Below, piece after piece: positions 53,575 to 63,925 of a stretch of 64,000 bases of DNA (the stretch's first letter is position 1; each line of letters starts with the position of its first letter). The notes beneath the pieces are model-generated. The model was not told where the DNA came from. It made no database searches and was given only the letters and a program-made list of their open reading frames with translations. This DNA is from Melitaea cinxia (taxonomy: Eukaryota > Arthropoda > Insecta > Lepidoptera > Nymphalidae). Where the stretch lies: NCBI RefSeq assembly GCF_905220565.1, contig NC_059409.1, forward strand, positions 16,052,549 through 16,116,548. Direction: 5' to 3'. The translations under genes and the position numbers were made by a program.

Positions 53575-53900
53575 TATTTTAAGCTATTGCATAGCTTCTA
53601 TCGCGGGCCTTGAGCGCGGGGACCGAATCCAGAAATTCCGTAACGAAAAAAACCTCACGCTCCCCACTCCGACGGGCACGGAGGTGTGGCTTGAAGGCCG
53701 TGCATCGTCTAACGTTGTTTCAGTTCGGCAGTCTTCGAAACGGCGTTGTGTGCGTGCGTTAAGAGGCTCCCCCTTCTCAATGACCTTGAGCATTTAGACT
53801 TTGCCACACCCCACCCACCCGCACTTCACCTGATCCGTATTACGTAAAGGTTATTAAACTCGGCCATCTACCGGCTCTAGCTTGTACTACTTAGGACATG
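53575..53900 (+). repeat. GC-rich island, probable repeat
   Basis: 53590-53800 is GC-rich with an open frame of 98 codons (53501-53797), but the predicted peptide shows no known domain and both strands are open, as is common in GC-rich repeats. Blocks GGGCCTTGAGCGCGGGGACC, CCACTCCGACGGGCACGG and CGCCGTTTCGAAGACTGCC-complement give no tRNA or rRNA match that I recognise. Confidence 0.35.
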
Positions 53901-54069
53901 CGATTGATCCGTTTCCTAGACCAAGAGCTTGCGTACAAGTTGTGATCATCCATAATTATTATTTAATTTTCTTCTTGTCGTGTCGATCATTTAGGCTATA
54001 AAATTATATTAATTACTAGTTCTTACTTGTTGTTCAGTTCGCAGTTATAAAATAAATAAATTTCTAAAA

Positions 54070-54300
54070 TAAAAGTAGCCTAAGTTACTCCTTACTATAT
54101 CAGCTATCTGCCAGTGAAAGTTCCGTCAGAATCGGTCTAGCCGTTTTAGAGATTAGACGGAACAAACAGACATACAGACAGACAAAAATTATCAAAATGC
54201 TATTTTTGTGTATGTATCGTGCATACATCCATATGAATTTAGTAAAAAGCAGTTATTTTAATATTAAAAGCAGCCGCTCCAATTTTATTTGTATAGATAT
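54070..54300 (-). mobile_element. Helitron-like family H2 element
   Basis: TATATCAGCTATCTGCCAGTG, GAGATTAGACGGAACAAACAG and CGTGCATACATCCATATG, followed by TCCAATTTTATTTGTATAG. Same order as 44769-44975. Confidence 0.7.
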
Positions 54301-55310
54301 ACTAAATTTATATTTTATTCTATTATCGGCTCGGTGAAGATCGACTTTAGGTTCGGATCTTAGACCACAAGCTAAGCAGCTTTACATTTACACAGCTCAA
54401 AATTAATAATTTAAATTATTTTTTTATTTGAAGTAAATACAATTGCAAAATTCAACAGTAAGTCTGTCTACCTGTTACATTTTGATGCCTATCTTGGATT
54501 AAAAAAAGTAAATAGATTTGCGCGTAAGCAAGAACAGCGTGCGATGACGAGCGACACAAGTTCCCCGTACAAAGGCCTCTGGCCGTCTGCCGCGGGCCGC
54601 CTGTCGCCCGGCAAATAACGAAAAATTATATTTTTATGATTTTCTAATAAAATACTGCACTTAATAAAAAACCCTTCTGTAGAAATATTAAGTACAGGAT
54701 TCTTAATTAATAAAAAAAATATTCACTATTGTAAGTAGTAAAATTAGAAAGCCTATACGATTTTTGTACGCGAAAGGAGGTCCAGGTAAACAATTATTTC
54801 TCTTTATTTAGAGAATTTTATACAAATATCTTACAGTCACATTAATAAACTGAATCCGAGTTACAACATATATTTATTTGATATTTTTAACGTAACTTTA
54901 ACGTATACTTTATAGCACATGAAAACGGCCGAATTTGTCTGGGATCCCCTTAAGTCGCAAACTTATGTTTCTTATTTCAGTTATCATAAACCTATAGTTT
55001 CAATGATAAATATTCCTGAATAACCAACAGCTACTGTAAGATAATAAAATAATAAAAATATTTTAAACAATATTAACTTTTATTTATTTAATAAAAGAAA
55101 AAAAAATTGTTTTCTTATCGGTAACCACGCTCAAAAAGTGTAACTTGAATTAATATCAAAGAAAAAGAAATACTGCATAAATAAAATAAATAAATAATTA
55201 TAATTGCATAAGTTGATACAAAATGCTATACAATAGCTTTAACGCGGCAGTCCCCGAGTGCCACACGTTATTTTTTTATATTGTTTTGTTTTAAAATCAC
55301 TATCGCAGTA
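54301..55310. other. Intergenic, one GC-rich patch
   Basis: 54525-54620 is GC-rich (CGTGCGATGACGAGCGACAC, CTGCCGCGGGCCGCCTGTCG). No gene identified. The rest is AT-rich. Confidence 0.3.
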
Positions 55311-55430
55311 AGTAATAATAATAATAATAATAATAACTCTTTATTGTACACCAAAAGTGAGCAAAAATACAAAAATAAAAACAGGAGTTAAGTACAAAAG
55401 GCGGCCTTATCGCTAATGAGCGATACATAA
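55311..55430 (-). repeat. Family J repeat with AAT microsatellite end
   Basis: The minus strand ends GTACAATAAAGAGTTATT followed by (ATT)n at 55311-55337. GCTCATTAGCGATAAGGCCGC is the family block. Confidence 0.65.
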
Positions 55431-55442
55431 GTCTTATGTTAC

Positions 55443-55702
55443 ATTTGAATAAAAAAAACGAATGTGCTTTAGACCAGTGACTGAAGTAAATCTTCTTAAG
55501 CAATAGGCCTGCACTGTGTCTTAGATATACGAAACGTAACTGGCTATGAGGGATAGAGAGAAAGAAAATGTGTGCTCGCACCTCTCTCTCTTGCTCCGTT
55601 TACCTAGCCCGATCACACTTTTCGTAACGCTCTCGTCGCGTATTCACCTTACTCCCCAAATCAAGCGTTCGTAAAGAAGTTTTACTTCAAAAAAAAACGT
55701 AA
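55443..55702 (-). mobile_element. Family G repeat, most complete copy
   Basis: Bounded by ACTGAAGTAAATCTTCTTA on the left and AAGAAGTTTTACTTCAAAA on the right. Interior CCTGCACTGTGTCTTAGATA, CTCTCTCTTGCTCCG and CCCGATCACACTTTTCGTAAC. The inverted GAAGTAAAACTTC ends suggest a MITE-like element. Confidence 0.75.
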
Positions 55703-55755
55703 GATAATTTTAACAAAATACATAAATATCTCAGAAATATCTACTAAACATCTTA

Positions 55756-55918
55756 AATTTTAAACATTTTTTAATATCATATCAAAAATTGACCGCTCCA
55801 GCGGGGTTCGAACCCGCGTCTCCGACTGACCGTGTCGGCGCTCTAGCCAATTAAGCTATGGAACGATGTACCCGCTAGAGCGAAATTTTTGATATGATGA
55901 TTTTTATTTTCGGTTTAA
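55756..55918 (-). mobile_element. Family T, single arm
   Basis: Carries one arm only, from TAAACATTTTTTAATATCAT to TTTTCGGTTTAA, without the mirror arm or centre. Confidence 0.85.
55794..55865 (-). tRNA. tRNA-like sequence, best preserved family T copy
   Basis: 72 nt with all four stems paired: acceptor CGTTCCA/TGGAGCG, D stem GCTT/GAGC, anticodon stem CCGAC/GTCGG, T stem GCGGG/CCCGC, and T loop TTCGAAC. Loop ACGGTCA puts GGT at the anticodon and C at position 33. By sequence alone a tRNA finder could call it; the atypical loop and repeat family argue for a tRNA-like element. Confidence 0.75.
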
Positions 55919-56385
55919 TTTATGTAAATCGCTGTTTTAGTAGCGCGATCGGTATTAATACCGGCTTGATCATTGCAGCGCTAACAGCCCGCACAGGAGA
56001 CAGACATAAACACATCTAGTGTGTTACTCAGTGTGTTCGCTGGTCTCAGTGCTTAGACTTTGTTGTTATTGGATTACTATCGGGATATCAAAGGTAACTT
56101 GTCAACTAATAATACTATTTCAAACTCAATTATATCCCTCGTATTGGACAAAACTCGAAATGTCCGAATATTTGATATTTGTGTTGTTATGACTGTTTCG
56201 TTGTTAGTCGTAGTGTGATTAAGCTTTTTAAGGGATCAAAATTACTTTGTTTACTACAATATTTTCACAGATTACTATTATGATTTATGATTTCCTGTTG
56301 ACTATTTTAGTTTGAAGATAGTTATAGCCCTAACTTTTTAGTATTTTATGATTCTAGATTTATTTTTAAGTGCAAGAAAGTACAT
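55919..56385. other. Intergenic, possible promoter or repeat
   Basis: 55935-56100 is less AT-rich and has TACTCAGTGTGTTCGC, an Inr-like motif, but no following coding exon was recognised. Confidence 0.3.
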
Positions 56386-56390
56386 TTTTA

Positions 56391-56825
56391 ACCGACTTCA
56401 AAAAAGGAGGAGGTTACTCAATTCGACCGTATATATGTTTTTTTTTATGCATGTTCGGGGATAACTTCGTCGTTTATGAAACGATTTTGATAATTCTTGT
56501 TTCGTTCGAAAGGAGATATTCATAGTTTGGTACCATGATAAGGAAACCAGGATCTGATGATGAGATCCCAGAGAAATCGAGGGAAACTCTCGAAAAGCCA
56601 CATAACTTTTTACTGGGTGTACCGATTTTAATGATTTTTAATTTAATCGAAAGCCGATGTTTATCATGTGGTCACATTTAAATTTCATCGAGTTCTGATT
56701 ACAACTTTTGGAATAATCTTTGATAATGCGTATTTACTCTTAAATTTTTTTGTCTACCTACGTTGTATTACTTGTCGATATAATTAAAGGCGGTTTTTCT
56801 TCGTTTGCCTGCAAACTCAATTATA
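56391..56825 (+). mobile_element. Family E element
   Basis: AACCGACTTCAAAAAAGGAGG start; CCATGATAAGGAAACCAGGATC and CCCAGAGAAATCGAGGGAAAC inside; ends AAAGGCGGTTTTTCTTCGTTTGC. Confidence 0.8.
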
Positions 56826-57135
56826 ATTATGTAAATATTATTATGCATTCCCTTGAACTTTTACTCTGATTTTAAATTTATTGATATCTAAAAGTTTTAC
56901 TTATCAATTGTCAATAAAAAGACTTGAAACATAAAAAAAATCCAATCTGACCGAAAATTTTAACACTTACACTACACAAATAAAATAACTCACGTTATTA
57001 ATAAAAACGGAGTTTCGTAGTTCTACCCCCTATGGGAGTGGAAAAGATTACAAACTTCGTACTGAATTCCGTAACTTTACCACTTGAACAAAACTTTGTT
57101 TTCGTTTTGTTTTATGAAAAAAAAAAATCTATTTA

Positions 57136-57250
57136 ACTGACTTCAAAAAAGGAGGAGGTTCTCAATTTTACCAAATATGTTTTTTATGTTTCTTACTTCA
57201 TATATTTTAACCGGATTTACCGATTTTGTTATTTCTTTTCTGATTAAGTA
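57136..57250 (+). mobile_element. Family E, 5' fragment
   Basis: TTAACTGACTTCAAAAAAGGAGG and TTAACCGGATTTACCGATTTTG only. Confidence 0.6.
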
Positions 57251-57254
57251 TAGT

Positions 57255-57545
57255 ATTTATACTAATATTATAAAGGGAAAGTTTCTAAGTTTGTTTGTTT
57301 GTAGGAGGTAATCTTCGCAATTACTGATCCGATCTAAAAAAAATCTTACACTAACAGAATGCTACACTGTTCAGGAGTGATATAGGCTATATTTTATTGT
57401 TATTGAATAAAAAATTCAGTAAAAAAATCAATAGTATATGTAAATCAAGTCGGAAAAATGTGAGTGAGATGAAAACTTTACTATATATTTGCATCACAAA
57501 AATAATAATTAACGCCCAACGAAGTCGGCACAGGTTGGCTAGTTT
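57255..57545 (+). repeat. Helitron-like element
   Basis: Starts TACTAATATTATAAAGGG, has GTTTGTTTGTTTGTAGG and TTACTGATCCGATCTAAAAA, and ends CAACGAAGTCGGCACAGGTTGG plus CTAGT. Confidence 0.65.
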
Positions 57546-57609
57546 TAAATACAATTTAAATAAATATTCATTATTAAATACAATGCTCAAAATCTTAAAA
57601 GTTCAAACA

Positions 57610-57745
57610 TCAACAAGATAGTACTGGTTTCGAGTAGTGTTGTATTCCTCTGTTGAGTAGGTGGCCAGGGCTCCTGGAGGGTCAGGGATAAGGTCTGCGG
57701 TAGCTTGCATGTGGGTCGTACACGTGTTTGCCGACCTAGTGTACA
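57610..57745 (-). mobile_element. Family C fragment
   Basis: GTAGTGTTGTATTCCTCTGTTG, GGCCAGGGCTCCTGGAGG and TTTGCCGACCTAGTGTAC. Confidence 0.65.
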
Positions 57746-58004
57746 ATAAAATCTTTCTCATTAACGGTAACGGTTCATAGGCCTTCTTCATTTAATGTTT
57801 TCCACAGCCTACGGTAGCCACTTATTATAATGTATGGGACGGACGCCAGTTTATCGCCCTAATCGTATAAAAAATAAGAAAATTTATGAAAAATAGTTTG
57901 ATTATGCGTTTGAGTGTGTTTTTCAAATGTAGAAAGTGAATAGCGCTATGGAGAAGCACGTAATTTTAGTTTTACTAAAAAAAAGGGACATTTAAGGTAT
58001 TTAA

Positions 58005-58340
58005 AAGCTTTTGCCTGTAATATCCCACTGCTGGGTCCCTCTTTCCCCATGTAGGAGAAGGATCAGAGCTTAATCCACCACGCTGCTCCAATGCGGGTTG
58101 GCGAATACATTCCCTACTATGAGTAACGATCGCTATCAGGTGTACATGATAACAACTGGGACCAACGGCCTAACGTGCTGTCCGAGGCAGGGAGGGGATA
58201 CCTACAAGGGTAAACTTTCAAAACGAAAATAAATATTTGTGCGAACATAAATATTCATCCTGATCGGGAATCGAACCCGCAAACAACCGGTGTTTAGGCC
58301 CGTACAGGGCACATGCACTACTACACCAGAGCGATTAGTT
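58005..58340 (-). mobile_element. Family D SINE, near full length
   Basis: Starts with the antisense tail (TGCCTGTAATATCCCACTGC), through GTAACGATCGCTATCAGGTG and CAACGGCCTAACGTGC, to the antisense head (GATCGGGAATCGAACCCGC, then CTACACCAGAGCG). The head is diverged relative to 36150-36491. Confidence 0.82.
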
Positions 58341-58458
58341 ATTTAGGAACAGACTATGATGTGTTTAATAAAATAGGTAACTAAATTTACGTTGGACCTT
58401 ACGAGGCTATACAGCAAATAAATATTATGAAATAAGGCGGATAACAGATCACACTTTT

Positions 58459-58690
58459 TAACCGACTTCCAAAGAGGTTCTCAATTCGATTGTATATTTT
58501 TATGTATGTTATCGCATAGCTTTTCATTGGGTGTACAGAAGTTGATGATTTTTATTTTAATCAAAAGCTGATACATGTCATGTAGTGCCATTTGAATTTG
58601 ATCGAGACCTAATTACTACTTTTTGAGTAATCTTTGATAACGCAGTTTCAATTTTTTTTTTCGTTTACGAGCAAACACAATTACTTTATG
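58459..58690 (+). mobile_element. Family E, shortened
   Basis: TTAACCGACTTCCAAAGAGG start, TCGAGACCTAATTACTACTTTTTG, and TTTCGTTTACGAGCAAACAC end. Confidence 0.7.
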
Positions 58691-59156
58691 ATAAACTTAC
58701 AGACAGACGTAATAATACATTTTTATTATAGTGAATATATTATAGTGAGTAAACAAAAGTGTTATAACTGTAACAATATCGTGACGAAGGCCGCCATGTT
58801 GCTGTCACCGACGTTGTAACTACATTTAATTTGATACTGGTTTTATGTAATACTTTTCAATGTTATTCTAATGTCAAATATTTCATAAGCAACGCATACA
58901 AGCGTCAGGTAAATAATGTGGGGTGGCCACAAAGTCCAGTTGCCCCTGGAAATATACTAAGGTAAATATTTGTTAGAAAACTGTTCTAGTACAGTAGTAG
59001 TCTAGTGCGGGTAGTTGCCTAAATGGCATCGATTGCATTTTCATTTCCTTTAAGGGCAGATTATTGTTTTGTACGAATATTTATTTCTGATATTTCCTGT
59101 GTCATGTCATGAATACTGTTTTCCAATTATTGACTTGTTCACCGATTTATTTATTA
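58691..59156. other. Intergenic, nothing recognised
   Basis: AT-rich; no recognised feature. Confidence 0.35.
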
Positions 59157-59168
59157 TTATTTACTTCT

Positions 59169-59350
59169 ACATACGCAGGCCGTAGACGGGCAGCAGCGTC
59201 TTCGGTGCGACAAAGCCAGCCCTGCGGTCACCAATCCGCCTGCCCAGCGTGGTGACTATGGGTAACACACATGAGTTCACACCATTTTTGGCGTGAACTT
59301 GTGGAGGCCTATGTCCAGCAGTGGACTGTGATAGGCTAAAATGATGATGA
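59169..59350 (+). mobile_element. Family R element, truncated
   Basis: From CGCAGGCCGTAGACGGGC to ATGATGATGA. TTATTTACTTCT (59157-59168) and TTATTTGCTTCT (59351-59362) are the likely duplication. Confidence 0.88.
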
Positions 59351-59422
59351 TTATTTGCTTCTTGCGTGTGTTCGTAACGTTGTTAAATGTGTTCTTTGAA
59401 AACTTTAGCCTTATTTACTTAA

Positions 59423-59487
59423 AAAATAACGTGAACTCATGTGTTTTGCCCATAGTCACCACGCTGGGCAGGCTGGTTGGTGACCGA
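59423..59487 (-). mobile_element. Family R internal scrap
   Basis: AAAAAATAACGTGAACTCATG to GGCAGGCTGGTTGGTGACCG, lacking both tail and head. Confidence 0.8.
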
Positions 59488-59794
59488 TAGATCCATATGA
59501 CCGGTTATCCATAACCTTATATTATTAGCAAAAAAAAAAGCATTTTAAAGTATATTTAATTATTTAATTAAAAAATTGATTACAACCAGGACCGATTGGA
59601 GTCTCCTTATAAGCATCTTAATGCCTGTGCAGTTGGAATCACATTTGGATTTATCCATGAGTGACAGAACATTGTGGTCACCGTACACAAGATGTAGAGA
59701 CCAAAATAAGGAGGCGCTGTAGTAATACTATACTACTACGTACTATTATGAATGTTTAAAATATTTGTAAAATATAAACAAAATTAACTGAGAT
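59488..59794. other. Intergenic, nothing recognised
   Basis: No recognised feature. Confidence 0.35.
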
Positions 59795-59796
59795 AC

Positions 59797-59945
59797 GACA
59801 CAGCAGGAAATATCCTGCTCAAAATCTGGAGCAGTCCAACTGGGGAAGTACCTCGACCTTACAGAAGATCATAGCTAAATAGTACTGTTTTTAAGCAGTA
59901 TTGTGTTCCTGTGGTGAGTAAGGTGACCAGAGCCCCCGGGGAGAA
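59797..59945 (-). mobile_element. Family C fragment
   Basis: GGAAATATCCTGCTCAAAATC, GTACCTCGACCTTACAGAAG, TGTTCCTGTGGTGAGTAAGG. Confidence 0.75.
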
Positions 59946-60890
59946 AATAATTATAATTTAACGTAACATTGGCGACATCGTCTGTGCCATTTTGGAATTA
60001 CTGAAAGCCAGTAATTTTAATAATTGGTTATTTGAATAAATCATCTTAATTAATATCTAAAAACCATTAACATCAAAAATAAAATATTAATTTCGTTCAT
60101 CAATCTGGCTTTTTTTTTTCTTTAATCACCTTAAGCACATAAAATTAAAACAATATCAGAAAATGAAAAAAAATATTATTTAAATGACAGTAGACAAGGA
60201 TATTATGTTGACAGATGACAGCTGTCATACCTTTAATCCGACGAAATTATGTAAGCGTATAATCTGTCGTGCGATTTCGTAAACAATTATAACATTTAAT
60301 AACAGTTATTTTATTAATTTTTTATTAATTCACTGGCGACCTGTTCTGTATTGTGTAATTTGCTAATGAGTAAAGTAATATAATTATAAGCTAGTGGTGA
60401 TATATTTGTATCATAATTGTTAATTAAACAACGCTTTCGGTGAGAATGAACGAGCGAACCACAGACTTTATAATATATACCTACATAGATAATAATACAA
60501 TAGTTTACAATAGTGACTATACAATATACAGGTGGCGTTACTATCTTTATTTTGATACACAAGCTGCTGCCCGCGACGTCGTCTGTGTGAACGCTATACA
60601 GCACCAAAAATACCTACGATTATACCTTTTAAAATAACATTCATTTACCCGTTTCTTCTTTACATTTCATATCTACAAAAAAATCTCATAGATGGCGCTG
60701 CCGTAAAATTGTCTTGTCTACTTATATTCATTTAATTATGTTTATCGGCTTAGTTACTTATATTGCGTGATTTTTATAGTGTAAAGCTAGCTTATATAGC
60801 ATGGCTATTAACATAATAACAACAATATTCAAATATGCGTCGTTAAATTACACGTTGTTACAGAATGCGTTGAGGAAATAAAGGTTCACT
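59946..60890. other. Intergenic with one repeat-like block
   Basis: 60555-60715 (GCTGCTGCCCGCGACGTCG to ATAGATGGCGCTGCCG) looks like a widespread repeat, single copy here. No exon accepted. Confidence 0.35.
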
Positions 60891-60894
60891 GCTT

Positions 60895-61075
60895 GTTCCC
60901 GGTAGGTGATAGGGTAGCATGATAATATGTAGCCTATATGTTGACCCAACTTCTTAATAATATTCGTGCCAAATTTGAAGTAAATCCATGCGGTACTTTT
61001 TGAGTTTATCCCGGACATACATACAGACAAACAGACAAAAATTCTAAAAACTATATTTTTGATTGTAGATCACAC
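60895..61075 (+). repeat. Interspersed repeat, unclassified
   Basis: TTGTTCCCGGTAGGTGATAGG to TTTTGAGTTTATCCCGGACAT, CAGACAAACAGACAAAAATTC, then GATCACACCCC: typical lepidopteran non-autonomous repeat. No second copy in this window. Confidence 0.45.
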
Positions 61076-61152
61076 CCCATGTATTCTTTAAAAAAAATGT
61101 TCAATGTACAGTTTTGACTTTCCTACCATTTTATTATATGTATAGATAGATA

Positions 61153-61490
61153 TGCTGTGTGGCTACGGCACTAAAGAATTTAGCCACCCCCTCTCTTCCC
61201 GTGGGTGTCGTAAGAGGCGACTAAGGGATAACAAGGTTCCACAACCACCTTGGAACTTAAAAAGCCGACCGATGGCGGGATAACCATCCAACTGCTGGCT
61301 TTGAAATACACAGGCCGAAGACGGGCAGCAGCGTCTTCGGTGCGACAAAGCCAGTAAGTACTGCGGTTACCAACCCGCCTACCCAGCGCGGTGACTATGG
61401 GCAAAACACATGAGTTCACGTTATTTTTGGCGTAAACTTGTGGAGGCCTATGTCCAGCAGTGGACTGTATAGGCTGTAATGATGATGATG
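61153..61490 (+). mobile_element. Family R 340-bp element, full-length reference copy
   Basis: Complete from GCTGTGTGGCTACGGCACTA to the (ATG)n tail. ATAGATAGATA duplicated at 61142-61152 and 61491-61501. 338 bp; use as family reference. The 119-codon and 61-codon minus frames are non-coding by-products that recur in other copies. Confidence 0.93.
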
Positions 61491-61579
61491 ATAGATAGAT
61501 AACAACACCCCCATTCGTCAAAATAATGCAGGTACACAAAACTTACACATCAATATCAAACAAGGAAAAAGCTTAATAA

Positions 61580-61894
61580 TTACACAACTCTAACATCCTG
61601 TATCCCTAGCATAAAATAATAATTCTTAATGTTACTCAAGCCTTTTGTAAATAAAACTACTGGCATATCAGCTGTTTCCAAATATTCGAAATTAATAATT
61701 TTATCAACAACACATTCCTTACAAAAATGGTATCTTATATCTATATGTTTGGTTGTTTTATTATAATTATTATTCGAAGACAGCTTAAGTGCACCCTGGT
61801 TATCATTATATAATTCAGTAGTATATAATTCATTTACAATTTCTTTTAACAAATTATTGAAATAAATAGCTTCCTTACAAGCATCAGCCATACA
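61580..61894 (-). pseudogene. Ty1/copia retrotransposon RNase H, C-terminal remnant
   Basis: The minus-strand frame encodes the end of a copia Pol polyprotein: MADACKEAIYFNNLLKE, YNDNQGALKLSSN, TKHIDIRYHFCKE, and VLFTKGLSNIKNYYFM. In copia elements this is the last domain (RNase H), which removes RNA from the cDNA hybrid. Just upstream on the minus strand the usual AEY-like motif is out of frame, and no integrase or reverse transcriptase is present. A possible polypurine tract (GAATGGGGG, about 61508-61516) precedes TGTTGTTATC, where the 3' LTR could start. Confidence 0.88.
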
Positions 61895-62009
61895 TATATT
61901 CTGCCTAATCCCTAATATATTAACACTTTTAAAATTAAATATCCTTCATTTGGTTATATGAATGTGTATGACCTGGTCGCTGAATCGCCGTTCGACTGGT
62001 GGCTCATTT

Positions 62010-62200
62010 ATATATATATTTATAAAGCTGAAGAATTTCTTTGTTTGTTTGCTTGAACGCGCTAATCTCAGGAACTACTGATCCAATTTGAAAAGTTCTT
62101 GTAGTGTTCTCATTTATAGAGGAAGACTATAAGCTATTATCTGATATTTTACCTATTTTTTCTTAAGCTTACGTGAGTGAAACCGCGGGGCACATCTAGT
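62010..62200 (+). mobile_element. Helitron-like element
   Basis: TATATTTATAAAGCTGAAG, TTGCTTGAACGCGCTAATCTC, ACTGATCCAATTTGAAAAG, ending GTGAAACCGCGGGGCACATC plus TAGT. Confidence 0.7.
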
Positions 62201-62690
62201 GGTAAAATAAAATTCCACGTAGACGAAAACACCGATATTTTTTAGATAAGGAATAAAGGTTAGAATTAGTGCCTATCCACTGAAGCAAACATAAAATAAC
62301 TGAAACTCGAAGAAATTTATTTTTCACGACGGAAAATGATCAACTGAATTATTCTCATAGATTACAATATAGAAAAAAATCTAAAATATCACACGGTTTT
62401 CTGAACATAATTTCATGGAACGTTTAATACGCGTCTCGAACGTAACTTATATTCCTTTCATAGCCGAAGAGTTTCAGAGACGAATGGGAGGTCATAAAAC
62501 ACGCAAAAACTATTTATGGCCACTAAAGGTCTTTAGAACTATGAACGTTTATGATCGACGAAAACGTAATTTTTTAATATCGACACACTTTTATATGTTT
62601 ATTTTTTATTATTTTAAGAATTGTGACGGTAATACAGGTAACACTTGGGCTGAAAAGTGCATAGGCTAGCATAAAAATATGTAAATAATG
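62201..62690. other. Intergenic, nothing recognised
   Basis: An 84-codon frame at 62415-62669 has no domain or splice support. Confidence 0.25.
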
Positions 62691-62694
62691 ATGT

Positions 62695-62966
62695 AATTTG
62701 GTTTTATCCATAGAAATAAAATTGGATTGTCTGTTACTAAATGCATATAGATGTATACACGGTACATACTCCAAAATAACATTTTTTTGCAATTTTTGTC
62801 TGCCTGTCTGTTTGTTCCGGCTAATCTCTGAAACTCCTGGACCGATTTCGAAGGAATTTTCACTGGAAGATAGCTGATGTAATAAGAAGTTACTTAGGCT
62901 TTATAACTTTGCGAACAGAACACTAACTTTTTTGTTAAATGTAACGCGGACGAAGTCTCGGCCACA
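62695..62966 (+). mobile_element. Helitron-like family H2 element with CTAAT end
   Basis: ATAGAAATAAAATTGGATTG, CGGCTAATCTCTGAAACTCC, TGGAAGATAGCTGATGTAAT and finally AACGCGGACGAAGTCTCGGCC, ACAGCTAAT. Confidence 0.75.
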
Positions 62967-62971
62967 GCTAA

Positions 62972-63135
62972 TTATATAACATAGTTGCCTTCGAAGGCGA
63001 TACAATGATTATTTAAATTTTTCGATACCATTTTTATAGGACGAGAGCTAGACTTCTTATCAGCGAGCATTCTCTTGAGGACTGAGAAGAGGAAAAATTC
63101 TCTGAGGGCCAGATCCGAAGAATACGGCGTATGTC
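62972..63135 (-). pseudogene. Mariner transposase C-terminal remnant
   Basis: The minus strand encodes TPYSSDLALREFFLFSVLKRM, corresponding to the mariner HxPYSPDLAPxDFFLFxxLK block that holds the third catalytic Asp, then YKNGIEKF and, after a frameshift, CIAFEGNYV before a stop at 62972-62974. Changes at conserved positions and the frameshift make it inactive. The N-terminal part is missing or beyond recognition. Confidence 0.85.
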
Positions 63136-63341
63136 GTTCTTTTGATTCGTTTAAGATTATGGCAGGCGACTGATTGAGTTTTTATTTCCAAATAAAATGA
63201 AAATCTTCTATATTTTCGTAGGCTTCAGCCAACATTTTTGGATCGACTTTTACAATTTTTTTTGTTTTTTTTTTTTTGTACGAATTAATTCCGGTACCAC
63301 CGATTCATGATGTAGAATTTGTAGCATTATAACTTCACTAG

Positions 63342-63683
63342 TTTTACGTGAAGTACAGTACCACTAAGCCCACACATGTATCTTTCTCATCATCTATCAG
63401 CCCAGTTAGTGATCCCTTTCCAATAATACTGAGCGTGCGTATCGACCATTCTAAAAGACCAATCCCACAGGAAATTACATATCCAACTACACAAGTCAAC
63501 GGAAATAACATGAACCGGAAGTTTGCTGAGAAGGCTGCCAAAACCGATCAAATCCTTCGAAATTTCAAGTTACATTGCAAGTATTCAACATATGAATATA
63601 ATAATGGAAACGAAAATACTAATGATTGGAGCCAAACAAATGCTGAGCTAATGCACTTAGCCTCGACCAAAACTCACGTATAA
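63342..63683 (+). CDS. Possible exon, unknown protein
   Basis: Open for 113 codons after a TAG that doubles as an acceptor (TTCACTAG). Codon choice and composition look more coding-like than nearby frames (e.g. RKFAEKAAKTDQILRNFKLH and DWSQTNAELMHLAS). It ends at TAA 63681-63683, or at a weak donor CAC/GTATAA at 63678. ATTAAA at 63696 could be a poly(A) signal if it is a last exon. No domain recognised; function unknown. Confidence 0.4.
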   Translation, partial: FYVKYSTTKPTHVSFSSSISPVSDPFPIILSVRIDHSKRPIPQEITYPTTQVNGNNMNRKFAEKAAKTDQILRNFKLHCKYSTYEYNNGNENTNDWSQTNAELMHLASTKTHV

Positions 63684-63815
63684 AATTGCATAAGGATTAA
63701 AGATTGTGTTATTGCTTAAATTTTACTAAATTGTAGGTACCAGTAGATACATTGGAGACCATGAATTTAATTGCTATACTTTCTTTAGAGATAAGACTAA
63801 ATCATTTACCAGTTT
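63684..63815. other. Short non-coding stretch
   Basis: Holds the possible ATTAAA signal at 63696-63701 and otherwise AT-rich sequence. Confidence 0.35.
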
Positions 63816-63925
63816 TGAAGTAAAACTTTTTTACGCACGCTTGACTTGAGGAGTAAGCTGGTGAATGCGTGATGAGAGCGTTACGAAAAATGTGATTGGG
63901 CGAGGCGAATGGAAGTTGAGGTTGC
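63816..63925 (+). mobile_element. Family G repeat, 5' part
   Basis: TTTTGAAGTAAAACTTTTTTAC, ACTTGAGGAGTAAGCTGGTG and GATTGGGCGAGGCGAATGG. Confidence 0.75.

Noticed and set aside
53501..53797. 98-codon ORF in a GC-rich island
   Set aside because: Both strands are open, no domain was found and flanking sequence looks repetitive; listed only as a probable repeat.
61180..61539. 119-codon minus-strand frame resembling other frames at 52300-52620 and 21185-21466
   Set aside because: The same peptide-like frames recur only because they lie in the family R repeat; frames differ between copies and no copy shows a start or conserved length.
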